The translations under genes were made by a program, and so were the position numbers. Positions 15,075-22,114 of a stretch of 22,114 bases of DNA are shown piece by piece; position 1 is the stretch's first letter, and the number at the start of each line of letters is the position of its first letter. The DNA is from JAZGHN01 sp964496725 (GTDB taxonomy: Bacteria > Chloroflexota > Dehalococcoidia > Dehalococcoidales > E44-bin46), in NCBI GenBank assembly GCA_964496725.1, contig CAZCAS010000010.1:1-22114 (forward strand). The letters are read 5' to 3'. The notes below the pieces were generated by a model. It was not told the origin of the DNA. It did not search any database and saw only the letters and a program-made list of their open reading frames with translations.

Positions 15075-15112
15075 GTGAGTCTCTCCCTTAATAATGGAAG
15101 GGGGAGTGGAGG

Positions 15113-15134
15113 TCAGAGAGGGGCGAAGCCCCTT
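15113..15134. repeat. AGGGGC-GAA-GCCCCT hairpin after rho
   Basis: A short stem-loop 10 bases beyond the rho stop codon. It belongs to the same family as 10939-10960. On the minus strand no T run follows (CTCTCTGACC), so termination is uncertain. Confidence 0.4.
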
Positions 15135-15143
15135 CTAATCCCT

Positions 15144-16406
15144 TTACCCTTCTTGATTCAGGGAAGCCAGGAATTCGGCATTAGTCTTGGTCTTCCTCAG
15201 TCGGTCGAGGACCCGGTCTGTGGTCTCGGTAAAATTGACTGAATCGGCGGAAATCATAGACACCATACGCCGTAGCAGCCAGATTTTCTGTATCGTCTCC
15301 TCGTCCAGCAGCAGCTCTTCTCGCCGTGTGCTGCTGCGCTGGATATCTATGGCGGGGAAGATACGGCGCTCTGACAGTCGGCGGTCGAGGTGCAGCTCCA
15401 TATTGCCCGTTCCCTTGAACTCCTCATAGATGAGGTCGTCCATGCGGCTGCCGGTGTCGATAAGGCAGGTGGCGATGATGGTCAGGCTGCCACCCTCGGC
15501 TGTATTGCGGGCAGCCCCGAAGAAGTGCTTGGGTGGATAGAGGGCGGCGGGGTCAATACCGCCGGACAGGGTGCGACCGCTCGGTGGCATCGCCAGGTTA
15601 TATGACCGGGTGAGGCGGGTGATGCCGTCAAGGAGGATGAACACATCCCTGCCGCTTTCCACCAGCCGTTTCGCCCTTTCCAGTGCCAGCTCGGCCACGC
15701 GGGTGTGGTTCTCCACCGGCTCGTCAAAGGTGGCGCTTATCACATCGCCCTTGACCGAGCGCTTCATATCGGTAACCTCCTCCGGTCGCTCCCCGATAAG
15801 GCATACCATCAGGTGAATGTCGTTGTAGTTGGTCGTGGTGGCGTTGGCTATGGACTTGAGCAGAATGGTCTTACCCGCCTTGGGCGGTGATACGATTAAG
15901 CCTCGTTGCCCCCGGCCGATAGGGGTGATGAGGTTCACCAGTCGGGTAGACAGCTCCGTGGATGAGTTCTCCAGGTTAATCAGTCTGTCGGGAAAGGTGG
16001 GGGTAAGCGAGCCGAAGCGGGGTCGGGATTTAGCCAGTTCGGGATTAAGGTCATTGACTGTCTCTACCCGGAGCAGGCTGTGGTACTTCTCGCCGCTCTT
16101 GGGTTGTCTCCCCTGGCCGGCAACCATATCGCCGGTGCGTAGCCCGAAGCGTCTTATCTGGGATTGGGAAACATAGATATCGTCCGAACTGGGCAGCAGG
16201 GTGCTTTGTCTCAGGAAGCCATAGCCGTCGCTCATAATCTCTAGGATGCCGCTGCAGAAGGCGTGGCCCTGTTGCTTGGCATTCTCCTGGAGCAGGCGCA
16301 CGATTATTTCTTGCTTCTTGAGGCTGGTGCAGTTGGAGATACCCATCTCCTTGGCTAGCCCAATCAGCTCGTCCTTGCTCTTCTTTTCTAGTTCGCTGAT
16401 ATTCAT
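15144..16406 (-). CDS. rho: Transcription termination factor Rho
   Basis: A 420-residue RNA-dependent hexameric helicase that ends untranslated transcripts. The N-terminal Rho-N helical domain (about 1-42; MNISELEKKSKDELIGLAKE) is followed by the cold-shock-like primary RNA-binding domain (about 48-118; ILEIMSDGYGFLRQ). The RecA-like ATPase core has Walker A SPPKAGKT (173-180), VCLIGERPEEVTDM, the Walker B strand VFILLDGITRL and the SGGIDPAALYPPK secondary RNA-binding (Q-loop) region. Length and motifs are normal. The start at 16406 is the conserved one; upstream and overlapping it by four bases is an 11-codon ORF repeating the first residues. A GAGAGG inside that ORF is the likely Shine-Dalgarno sequence. 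It lies downstream of pyrG on the same strand, with a terminator-like hairpin between. Confidence 0.97.
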   Translation of the reverse strand: MNISELEKKSKDELIGLAKEMGISNCTSLKKQEIIVRLLQENAKQQGHAFCSGILEIMSDGYGFLRQSTLLPSSDDIYVSQSQIRRFGLRTGDMVAGQGRQPKSGEKYHSLLRVETVNDLNPELAKSRPRFGSLTPTFPDRLINLENSSTELSTRLVNLITPIGRGQRGLIVSPPKAGKTILLKSIANATTTNYNDIHLMVCLIGERPEEVTDMKRSVKGDVISATFDEPVENHTRVAELALERAKRLVESGRDVFILLDGITRLTRSYNLAMPPSGRTLSGGIDPAALYPPKHFFGAARNTAEGGSLTIIATCLIDTGSRMDDLIYEEFKGTGNMELHLDRRLSERRIFPAIDIQRSSTRREELLLDEETIQKIWLLRRMVSMISADSVNFTETTDRVLDRLRKTKTNAEFLASLNQEG

Positions 16407-16438
16407 TGATGTAACCTCTCTAGTTCAGTGATGTTCAT
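16403..16438 (-). CDS. 11-codon leader ORF duplicating the Rho N-terminus
   Basis: The frame MNITELERLHQ opens at the ATG at 16438 and ends in a TGA that overlaps the rho start as ATGA (16406-16403). A strong GGAGGT (16450-16445) lies six bases before its ATG. Its first 24 bases match the first 24 bases of rho at 19 positions, so it is a tandem duplication of the start of rho. Overlapping stop and start implies translational coupling, possibly an autoregulatory leader. The E. coli rho gene also has a leader ORF (rhoL) and is autoregulated, but that leader is unrelated in sequence. Confidence 0.55.
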   Translation of the reverse strand: MNITELERLHQ

Positions 16439-16467
16439 GGCGCAACCTCCACAACTTAACATAACTC

Positions 16468-16506
16468 AAAAAACAATTCCCCAGGCTAACTCCCCACGAA
16501 TTGTTT
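16468..16506 (-). terminator. Terminator or attenuator hairpin between pyrG and rho
   Basis: On the minus strand a 9-bp stem AAACAATTC / GAATTGTTT (16506-16498 with 16479-16471) encloses an 18-base loop and runs into a total of six T residues. The stem is AT-rich and the loop long, so it is weaker than the other terminators here. It may end pyrG transcripts, or act as an attenuator in the rho leader if the rho promoter lies upstream. Confidence 0.4.
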
Positions 16507-16573
16507 CCTTATTTTTCTATAGTTCATTTCCCCCATTATCGTTAGCCCTTAATCGCACAGAACCTCTGGCCCT

Positions 16574-18217
16574 TTACGAGTTAGGGGGAAGGGGTAATGA
16601 GGGTTGAGCTCCTTCTCGCAGTGTATCCTTGGCTACGCCGATAAAATCGCGGAACAGGGGGTGGGGGCGGCTGGGTCGCGAGTTAAATTCGGGATGGAAC
16701 TGACAACTCACCATCCATGGGTGATTGGCTAGCTCGCAGACTTCTACTAATTTGCCGTCAGGGGATAGTCCGCTATAAACCATTCCGGCCTCCTCGAGGA
16801 GAGAGCGGAATTCGTTGTTAAATTCGAAGCGGTGTCTGTGGCGCTCATGGACCAGACTTTCCCTGTAGGCTTTAGCAGCACGGCTACCGTCTATCAATTG
16901 GCAGGGATAGTTGCCCAGCCGCATCGTGCCGCCTTTGGTTTTTACCTTCTTCTGCTCGGGGAGAAGGTCAATGACTGGGTAATGGGTGGAAGCATCAAAC
17001 TCGGTAGAGTTAGGTTCGTTTGAGCCTACGACATAGCGGGCGAACTCAATTACCATGACCTGCATTCCCAGACACAGACCTAGGTAGGGGATTTCGTTAT
17101 TTCGGGCATAGCTGGCTGCTTTGACCATACCCTCAATCCCTCTGACGCCAAAGCCGCCGGGAACTATAATGCCCTGGGCTGAGCGCAGGAGAGTGTCGGC
17201 GCTATCATTATTTTCCAAGTCCTCAGAATGAACCCACATCAGGTTAAGGCATCTGTTATGGTAGAGGGTGGCGTGGGATAATGCCTCACGAACCGAGAAG
17301 TAAGCATCCTGTAATTCAACATATTTGCCCACCAGAGCAATATTAATTGGCTCTAGGGGCTCCTTAATTTGCATGGCTAAGTCCTGCCATAGACTTAAAT
17401 CTGGCTTGCGGGCTTTCATCTTGAGCTTATCTACAACCAGTTTCCCCAGCCCCTCTTCTTCTAGGAGCAGCGGTACCTCGTAGATAGTGTCTACCGTAGG
17501 TAATGGGATGACAGCTTCCCGCTCAACATCGCAAAACAGGGATATTTTGTCTCTGAGTCCTTCTGACATTGGATAGTCACTGCGGCAGATGATAATGTCG
17601 GGCTGGATACCAATGCGGCGCAGTTCATTGACACTATGCTGAGTGGGCTTGGTCTTTAGCTCTTTGGTGGAACTAAGGTAAGGGAGAAGGGTGACATGGA
17701 CATATAGCACATTCTCTCGCCCCACATCCTTTCGCATTTGTCTGATAGCTTCCAGGAAGGGCTGCCCCTCAATATCGCCTACTGTGCCGCCTACCTCTAT
17801 GATTACTACCTCTGCCTGAGATTTATCGGCTAATTTTTTAAACTGATCCTTTATCTCGGTGGTAACATGAGGCACTACTTGGATGGTGCCACCAAGGAAA
17901 TCCCCTCGCCTCTCCTTGGCAATAACGGCGCTGTAGATTTGCCCTGAGGTAACATTGGACTCGGCGGTAAGCTTGATGTCAATGAAGCGTTCGTAGTTAC
18001 CCAGGTCAAGGTCGGTCTCGGCGCCGTCTTGAGTGACAAATACCTCACCGTGCTGGTAGGGTGACATCGTTCCCGGGTCGACGTTGAGATATGGGTCGAG
18101 CTTCTGAACCGACACGGTGATTTTGCGAGCCTTGAGGAGAGCACCAATAGAAGCGACGGCAATGCCCTTTCCTACTGAACTAACAACACCACCAGTAATA
18201 AAGATGTATTTTGTCAT
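16574..18217 (-). CDS. pyrG: CTP synthase
   Basis: A 547-residue enzyme that converts UTP, ATP and glutamine to CTP. The N-terminal synthetase domain (about 1-270) shows the ITGGVVSSVGKGI P-loop, DPYLNVDPGTMSPYQHGEV, DLGNYERF and EVGGTVGDIE. The C-terminal glutamine amidotransferase domain (about 290-535) has GGFGVRG, the nucleophile C382 in LGLCLGMQ and the H508/E510 pair in FHPEF. All catalytic residues are present and the length is normal. The start at 18217 is fixed by the conserved MTKYIFITGG; the ribosome binding site is poor. A strong promoter lies at 18311-18339, giving a leader of about 85 bases with no clear hairpin. It is cytosolic and a single-gene or pyrG-rho transcript. Confidence 0.98.
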   Translation of the reverse strand: MTKYIFITGGVVSSVGKGIAVASIGALLKARKITVSVQKLDPYLNVDPGTMSPYQHGEVFVTQDGAETDLDLGNYERFIDIKLTAESNVTSGQIYSAVIAKERRGDFLGGTIQVVPHVTTEIKDQFKKLADKSQAEVVIIEVGGTVGDIEGQPFLEAIRQMRKDVGRENVLYVHVTLLPYLSSTKELKTKPTQHSVNELRRIGIQPDIIICRSDYPMSEGLRDKISLFCDVEREAVIPLPTVDTIYEVPLLLEEEGLGKLVVDKLKMKARKPDLSLWQDLAMQIKEPLEPINIALVGKYVELQDAYFSVREALSHATLYHNRCLNLMWVHSEDLENNDSADTLLRSAQGIIVPGGFGVRGIEGMVKAASYARNNEIPYLGLCLGMQVMVIEFARYVVGSNEPNSTEFDASTHYPVIDLLPEQKKVKTKGGTMRLGNYPCQLIDGSRAAKAYRESLVHERHRHRFEFNNEFRSLLEEAGMVYSGLSPDGKLVEVCELANHPWMVSCQFHPEFNSRPSRPHPLFRDFIGVAKDTLREGAQPSLPLPPNS

Positions 18218-18310
18218 CTAGGAGAATCACTCGGGTTTTTAGGAATAACCAAGGTCTAATGAAATACCTTATCTTTAGAAAGGGTAGGGGGAAATTGTTC
18301 TCTGACTTAA

Positions 18311-18339
18311 ATATAATAAGTTTAGGTGCTACTTGTCAA
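18311..18339 (-). promoter_or_regulatory. Promoter of pyrG
   Basis: On the minus strand a consensus TTGACA (18339-18334) and TTATAT (18316-18311) are 17 bp apart. The -35 box is embedded in the palindrome ACTTGTCAAGT (18331-18341). Confidence 0.7.
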
Positions 18340-18365
18340 GTGGTTGAGGAATCTTGGGAGGGAAA

Positions 18366-18389
18366 TGGGGGCCGGGAAACCGGCCCTCA
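18366..18389 (-). terminator. Terminator-like hairpin after hsp20
   Basis: A 10-bp stem (TGGGGGCCGG / CCGGCCCTCA, one G-T pair) with a GAAA tetraloop on the plus strand, 12 bases after the hsp20 stop. On the minus strand only TTT follows, so it may be a weak terminator or a 3' stabilising structure. Confidence 0.5.
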
Positions 18390-18401
18390 TTTGCTTAAAT
18401 G

Positions 18402-18871
18402 TTACTTTTTGCCTTTAGTGGCATTGGACTCAGCCTTGATCTTTATCTGTTTGGGCTTGACTGCTTCAGCCTTGGGAATGGTCAAGGTCAGGACACCATC
18501 TTCAAAGGTCGCTTCTGCCTTGTCAGCATTGACCTGTACCGGAATCACTCCGAGCGGCTGAAAGCACCACATCGGCATTCCTGACATAGGTAATCCTTTT
18601 CCTTTACCTCCTGCTCTTCTCTGTGCTCTCCCTTTATGGTGAGGGTATCTCCAGTGATACTGATGTCGACCTCTTCAGGCTTTACTCCGGGGAGAGATGC
18701 CTTCACCACAACATCATCCTTGGTCTGGTATATATCGAGGTCTAGTCTGCCGCCAGTTAGCTCAGGCCAAAGATGTGTGGGATGAACAAAGCTATCCTCA
18801 AATAACTTGTCCATTGCCTGCCTAAGGCTTACTATGTCTCTAAACGGCTCCCATCGTACTATGTTGCTCAT
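18402..18871 (-). pseudogene. Hsp20/alpha-crystallin small heat-shock protein, frameshifted
   Basis: Two overlapping frames make one Hsp20. The first (start 18871, GGAGGT upstream) reads MSNIVRWEPFRDI, then LDIYQTKDDVVVKASLPGVKPEEVDI, and stops at 18545 after FSRSE. The second continues PVQVNADKAEATFEDGVLTLTIPKAE to 18402. Restoring one missing base near 18548-18552 gives a product of about 156 residues with normal spacing (FSRSxxxPVQV). Just before the break the usual YxRRERRYGAF region reads YLCQECRCGAF, so conserved Arg/Tyr residues have become Cys/Gln, which fits real decay more than one sequencing error. As it stands the product is cut within the alpha-crystallin domain and lacks the conserved GVLTLTIPK strand and C-terminal IxI-type tail. 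A strong promoter is still present at 18928-18956, so it belongs to the HspR/ClpC stress locus. Confidence 0.8.
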
Positions 18872-18927
18872 ATTACCTCCTTGGATTTTTATTTGGCTGG
18901 TTAGATGTCGCTCTCTCAGCCACAAAT

Positions 18928-18956
18928 ACTATAGCATTCTTAATAAAGTTTGTCAA
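18928..18956 (-). promoter_or_regulatory. Promoter of hsp20
   Basis: On the minus strand consensus TTGACA (18956-18951), 17-bp spacer, TATAGT (18933-18928). Predicted start of transcription is near 18921, about 50 bases before the ATG at 18871. Confidence 0.75.
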
Positions 18957-18994
18957 GTATTCTATAAAAACTTATCAAGATTATTAAATAAATG

Positions 18995-19023
18995 TTGACA
19001 TGTCCTGTCAGGTGATTTATAAT
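18995..19023 (+). promoter_or_regulatory. Consensus promoter of hspR-clpC with overlapping inverted repeat
   Basis: A perfect TTGACA (18995-19000), 17-bp spacer and perfect TATAAT (19018-19023). Overlapping the -35 box is the inverted repeat TGACA-N5-TGTCA (18996-19010), which includes the 8-bp palindrome GACATGTC. A promoter this strong for stress genes needs a repressor; HspR encoded just downstream is the natural candidate. It does not match the actinobacterial HAIR consensus, so the operator assignment is inference. Confidence 0.75.
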
Positions 19024-19046
19024 GTGTTCAGGTTGAGGAGAGAAAG

Positions 19047-19448
19047 ATGGCCGACAAGGATTTTTTCAGTATATTAGGGTTTAACACTGATGCTGGTGAA
19101 CCAGATGAAGATGAAGCTCAACAGGGAGACGATGTTACTATGGATGAGGATGTTGAACCATGCTATGTGATAAGTGTGGCTGCCAGGTTGCTTGGCATTC
19201 ACACCCATACCTTGCGCTACTATGAGAAAAAAGGCATAATAGAGCCGTCTCGGTCGCAGGGTAACGTCCGACTCTACTCCAAGAAAGACATAGACCAGCT
19301 TCGCCGGGTGAAGATATTGATGGGTGACCTCGGGGTTAACCCGACTGGGGCTGAGATTATTTTGCGTATGCGGCAGCATATGGCGGAGTTGTTGCAGCGG
19401 ATGAAGAAGTTGGAGGCGGAGCTGGATAGCCTGAGGGAGGATGAGTAA
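19047..19448 (+). CDS. hspR: HspR-like MerR-family heat-shock repressor
   Basis: A 133-residue MerR-family protein. An acidic N-terminal tail (about 1-36, EDEAQQGDDVTMDEDVE) is followed by the MerR helix-turn-helix and wing (about 40-108): YVISVAARLLGIHTHTLRYYEKKGIIEPSRSQGNVRLYSKKDIDQLRRVK. A short coiled coil (about 112-132) forms the dimer helix. 'HTHTLRYYE' and 'GNVRLYS' are the HspR form of the MerR motifs. HspR represses chaperone genes and is released by unfolded proteins; in actinobacteria it controls dnaK and clpB. Here it leads an operon with clpC (3-bp gap) and faces hsp20 divergently, so it probably controls both and itself. The acidic N-terminal extension is longer than usual. Start fixed by GAGGAGAG just upstream. 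Confidence 0.9.
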   Translation: MADKDFFSILGFNTDAGEPDEDEAQQGDDVTMDEDVEPCYVISVAARLLGIHTHTLRYYEKKGIIEPSRSQGNVRLYSKKDIDQLRRVKILMGDLGVNPTGAEIILRMRQHMAELLQRMKKLEAELDSLREDE

Positions 19449-19451
19449 TCA

Positions 19452-21905
19452 ATGAGGCAGGGGAGATTTACTGAGCAGGCACAGGAGGCTTTGGCTGCTT
19501 CCCAAGAGTTAGTTCGGCGGTATCATCACAATCAATGGGACGTGGAGCATATCTTGTTTGCCCTGTTCCAGCAGGAGAAGGGGCTGGTCAGCGATATCTT
19601 GTCAGAACTGGGGGTTGATATTGAGGCAGTGAATGGGCAAGTTGATGCTATCTTGAGGGGAGCTCCTAGTGTTACTTATGAAACGGGGCAGATTTATGCT
19701 ACGCCACGTGTTGCCCAACTGATAGAAAGGGCTGCCAAGGAAGCTGAGAGGCTTAAGGATGAGTTTATCGGCACCGAGCATCTTTTCATCGCCATGGTGG
19801 GAGGGGAGAGGGGTGAGGCGGCCAAAATCCTTAAAGGCGCTGGCGTTGACCAGGAGAAGGTATATTCTGCCCTTCAGAAGCTTCGTGGCGGGCACCGGGT
19901 CACTGACGAACATGCCGAAAGCAAATATCGTTCCCTGGAGAAGTATACTCGCGATTTTACCGAGCTTGCTCGTAATGGTAAGCTGGACCCGGTTATTGGT
20001 CGGGAGGATGAGATTAAGCGAGTAATGCAGATACTCACCCGACGCACCAAGAATAACCCGATGATTATTGGTGATGCTGGGGTGGGTAAAACAGCTATCG
20101 CTGAGGGGTTGGCACAGAAGATTGTCGCTGATGATGTTCCCGATTCTCTTAGGGGGCGCAGGGTGGTAGCTCTGGATATGGGGGCACTGGTTGCCGGCAG
20201 CAAATTCCGCGGTGAGTTTGAAGAGCGGCTTAAGGCAGTGATGGATGAGATTCGACAGGCACGGGGTGAGATTATCCTGTTTATTGACGAGTTTCACACT
20301 GTGGTTGGGGCTGGGGCGGCTGAGGGGGCTGTCGATGCCAGTAATATGCTCAAGCCAGCTCTGGCGCGTGGCGAGCTGCAGTGTATCGGCGCCACTACCC
20401 TTGATGAATATCGCAAGTTTGTGGAGAGGGATAGGGCGCTGGAAAGGCGTCTCCAGCCGGTATTCGTTGGCGAGCCGAGTATTGAAGCTACTGTTGAGAT
20501 GCTCAAGGGGCTTCGCCCCCGATACGAAGCCCACCATAAGATTAAGATTAGCGACGCGGCTTTGAAGGCGGCAGCTAGGCTCAGCCAGCGCTATATTTCC
20601 GATAGATATTTACCTGATAAGGCTATTGACCTTATTGACGAGGCGGCCAGTAAGTTGCGAATTGATACTGAGAGCGCTCCGCCAGAGGTTAAATCGCTGG
20701 AACAGCGCCTCAATCAGTTAACCAATGAGGAGGAAGCTGCCTCGCAGCGGCAGGATTATGAGCAGGCAGCCCAGCTCAAGAGCGAGAGAATGCGTTTGGA
20801 GGAGGAGTATAACCGAGCCAAGAGCCAGTGGCTTAAACAAGAAAAGATTGATGAGACGGTTGGTGAGGAGGATATTGCTCAGTTAATCTCTAAGTGGACA
20901 GGAATACCTGTGTCCCAGATGCTGGAGGGTGAGGCGGAGAAGCTGCTTTACATGGAGGAGCGGATTCACGAACGCCTAGTGAATCAGGAAGAGGCAGTTG
21001 CTGTTGTCTGTGAAGCTATCAGAAGAAGCAGGTCTGGATTAAAGAACCCCAGGCGACCTATTGGCAGCTTTATGTTCCTGGGTCCCACCGGCGTTGGTAA
21101 GACCGAGCTAGCTCGCACCTTAGCCCAGTTCTTATTTGATGATGAGAATGCCATTGTGCGACTGGATATGTCGGAATATCAAGAAAAGCATACGGTATCA
21201 CGTCTTATTGGCGCCCCCCCGGGCTATGTTGGCTATGAGGAGGGGGGGCAGCTTACTGAGGCGGTGAGGCGGCGTCCCTACCGGGTAATCTTGCTGGATG
21301 AGATTGAGAAGGCGCATCCTGAGGTATTTAATAGCCTGCTCCAGGTTCTTGATGATGGGCGTTTGACCGATGGGCGAGGGCGGACAGTGGATTTTAAGAA
21401 TACCATAGTTATTATGACCAGTAATGCTGGAGTTGAACTCATCAAGCGTGATATGAGCTTCGGCTTTACCCCTAAGAAGGGCCAGACTAAGGCTCGGAAA
21501 CAGAGCTATGACGAGATGAAGGGAAAGGTGATGGGCGAGGTGAAAAAGATGTTCCGCCCCGAGTTTCTTAACCGATTGGATGAGATTATAGTTTTCCACC
21601 AGCTAAATGAGAAGCAACTCAGGCAGATTGTTGACCTGCTGGTAAAGGATTTGCAAAGTCGTCTGGCTGAGCGTGAGTTGCAGGTGGAAATAACAGATAA
21701 GGCGAAGTCGTGGTTGGTTAGGGAGGGCTATGACCCAGCCTATGGGGCGCGACCACTAAGGCGGGCTTTAGAGCACCATGTAGAAAATCCGTTGTCAGCA
21801 AAGCTCCTTAGAGGTGAATTCAGTCGGGGTGATATCATCGTTGTTGACCATGGTGATAGAAGCTTGACTTTTACTGCTGAGAAGGGGGCGAAAGCGAGCG
21901 CATAA
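19452..21905 (+). CDS. clpC: ClpC-type AAA+ unfoldase
   Basis: An 817-residue Hsp100 protein that unfolds substrates for the ClpP protease. Two Clp_N repeats (about 1-145; RFTEQAQEALAAS...) are followed by AAA-1 with Walker A GDAGVGKT (207-214) and Walker B FIDE (277-280). The middle region is short (about 410-460) with a UVR-like segment DYEQAAQLKSERMRLEEEY, not the long coiled coil of ClpB. AAA-2 has GPTGVGKT (544-551) and LLDE (614-617), then the D2-small C-terminal domain with YGARPLRRALEHHVENPLS. The short middle region makes it ClpC-like; I did not find a clear IGF/LGF loop for ClpP docking beyond the MSFGFTP segment (668-674). It is co-transcribed with hspR. No clpP is in the window. 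Confidence 0.93.
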   Translation: MRQGRFTEQAQEALAASQELVRRYHHNQWDVEHILFALFQQEKGLVSDILSELGVDIEAVNGQVDAILRGAPSVTYETGQIYATPRVAQLIERAAKEAERLKDEFIGTEHLFIAMVGGERGEAAKILKGAGVDQEKVYSALQKLRGGHRVTDEHAESKYRSLEKYTRDFTELARNGKLDPVIGREDEIKRVMQILTRRTKNNPMIIGDAGVGKTAIAEGLAQKIVADDVPDSLRGRRVVALDMGALVAGSKFRGEFEERLKAVMDEIRQARGEIILFIDEFHTVVGAGAAEGAVDASNMLKPALARGELQCIGATTLDEYRKFVERDRALERRLQPVFVGEPSIEATVEMLKGLRPRYEAHHKIKISDAALKAAARLSQRYISDRYLPDKAIDLIDEAASKLRIDTESAPPEVKSLEQRLNQLTNEEEAASQRQDYEQAAQLKSERMRLEEEYNRAKSQWLKQEKIDETVGEEDIAQLISKWTGIPVSQMLEGEAEKLLYMEERIHERLVNQEEAVAVVCEAIRRSRSGLKNPRRPIGSFMFLGPTGVGKTELARTLAQFLFDDENAIVRLDMSEYQEKHTVSRLIGAPPGYVGYEEGGQLTEAVRRRPYRVILLDEIEKAHPEVFNSLLQVLDDGRLTDGRGRTVDFKNTIVIMTSNAGVELIKRDMSFGFTPKKGQTKARKQSYDEMKGKVMGEVKKMFRPEFLNRLDEIIVFHQLNEKQLRQIVDLLVKDLQSRLAERELQVEITDKAKSWLVREGYDPAYGARPLRRALEHHVENPLSAKLLRGEFSRGDIIVVDHGDRSLTFTAEKGAKASA

Positions 21906-21917
21906 AGGGAATTCTTG

Positions 21918-22114
21918 GTGAATACAGTCGTTAGCGCAACCTCGAAAAAGAAACACCGCCGATTCAAGATATTTGGCGGCTTATATATAGGCGGACTCAT
22001 CGCTGTCTCCGTTCTTTTAGTTTATCATTGGGAGGCAATAAGCCGTTTCCAGAGTTATGGCTATTTTGGCCTTTTTATTATGGGTCTTGTAACTGGCTTC
22101 AGCCTGCCTATGCC
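21918..22114 (+). CDS. Membrane protein, N-terminal part, cut by window end (VTT/DedA-like)
   Basis: The frame opens with GTG at 21918, 12 bases after the clpC stop with AAAGGGA just upstream, and stays open to the window end (65 codons). It begins MNTVVSATSKKKHRRFKIFG, then a membrane segment (about 22-42, GGLYIGGLIAVSVLLVY), a short loop HWEAISRFQSYG, and a second segment (YFGLFIMGLVTGFSLPMP). This beginning resembles SNARE-associated/VTT (DedA-like) membrane proteins, which start a helix with a glycine-rich YGYxGLF segment and end it with a proline. The position suggests it is the third gene of the hspR-clpC operon. Family assignment is tentative because most of the protein is missing. Confidence 0.6.
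   Translation, partial: MNTVVSATSKKKHRRFKIFGGLYIGGLIAVSVLLVYHWEAISRFQSYGYFGLFIMGLVTGFSLPM

Noticed and set aside
18545..18555. Programmed frameshift in hsp20
   Set aside because: No slippery heptamer, no downstream stimulatory structure, and conserved residues nearby are also lost.
18926..19046. HAIR operator for HspR (CTTGAGT-N7-ACTCAAG)
   Set aside because: Only single CTTGA halves in direct orientation were found, not the inverted pair.
19602..20537. Long minus-strand frame of 311 codons opposite clpC
   Set aside because: It lies fully inside the strongly conserved clpC gene, has no ribosome binding site, and its translation has no recognisable motif.
19452..21905. ClpB disaggregase
   Set aside because: The middle region is about 50 residues with a UVR-like motif, too short for the ClpB coiled coil.

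Overview
The window looks like a chromosomal segment of a Dehalococcoidia-type bacterium (Chloroflexota). The evidence is the combination of pyrG, rho, hsp20, a MerR-family hspR and clpC next to two very large BNR/Asp-box surface proteins with C-terminal membrane anchors. From memory, a similar neighbourhood, including a BNR/Asp-box protein suspected to be the S-layer protein, occurs in Dehalococcoides. No search was run, so this assignment is an inference. No tRNA, rRNA, CRISPR array or classical transposase gene was seen.

Layout. Positions 1-164 hold no gene I can support. At 165-587 (+) is a small secreted protein, closed by a strong intrinsic terminator. At 858-2890 (+) is an OmpR-type response regulator overlapping its sensor kinase. 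Converging on it from the minus strand is a second signalling operon (6763 down to 2914): a stand-alone CheR-like methyltransferase, a CHASE4 hybrid-free sensor kinase, a receiver-only protein and a winged-helix response regulator. A small minus-strand protein (6945-7142) and a metallo-beta-lactamase-fold protein with an altered metal motif (7307-7939) follow, divergently transcribed.

From 7950 to 14127 (-) lie two paralogous giant surface proteins: signal peptide, BNR/Asp-box beta-propeller region, two Fn3-like domains, linker, and C-terminal membrane anchor with a short basic tail. Each has its own transcription signals. The 14.2-15.1 kb stretch is accessory: a 30-codon small ORF with a perfect ribosome binding site, a set of short palindromic 'TGTCATTGCGAG...GAAGCAATCTC' repeats, and a GIY-YIG nuclease gene sitting exactly between two repeat copies.

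From 15144 onward is housekeeping and stress biology: rho (-), preceded by an 11-codon overlapping ORF that duplicates the start of Rho; pyrG (-); a frameshifted hsp20 (-); then, divergently from near-consensus promoters, hspR and clpC (+) and the start of a membrane protein running off the end.

Most interesting points: the nuclease-repeat arrangement (a possible GIY-YIG analogue of REP/RAYT systems), the duplicated Rho start as a translationally coupled leader, the repeat-laden leader and small ORF of the larger surface protein, the decayed hsp20 within an intact HspR/ClpC stress locus, and the HxHxGH metal-site change in the MBL protein.
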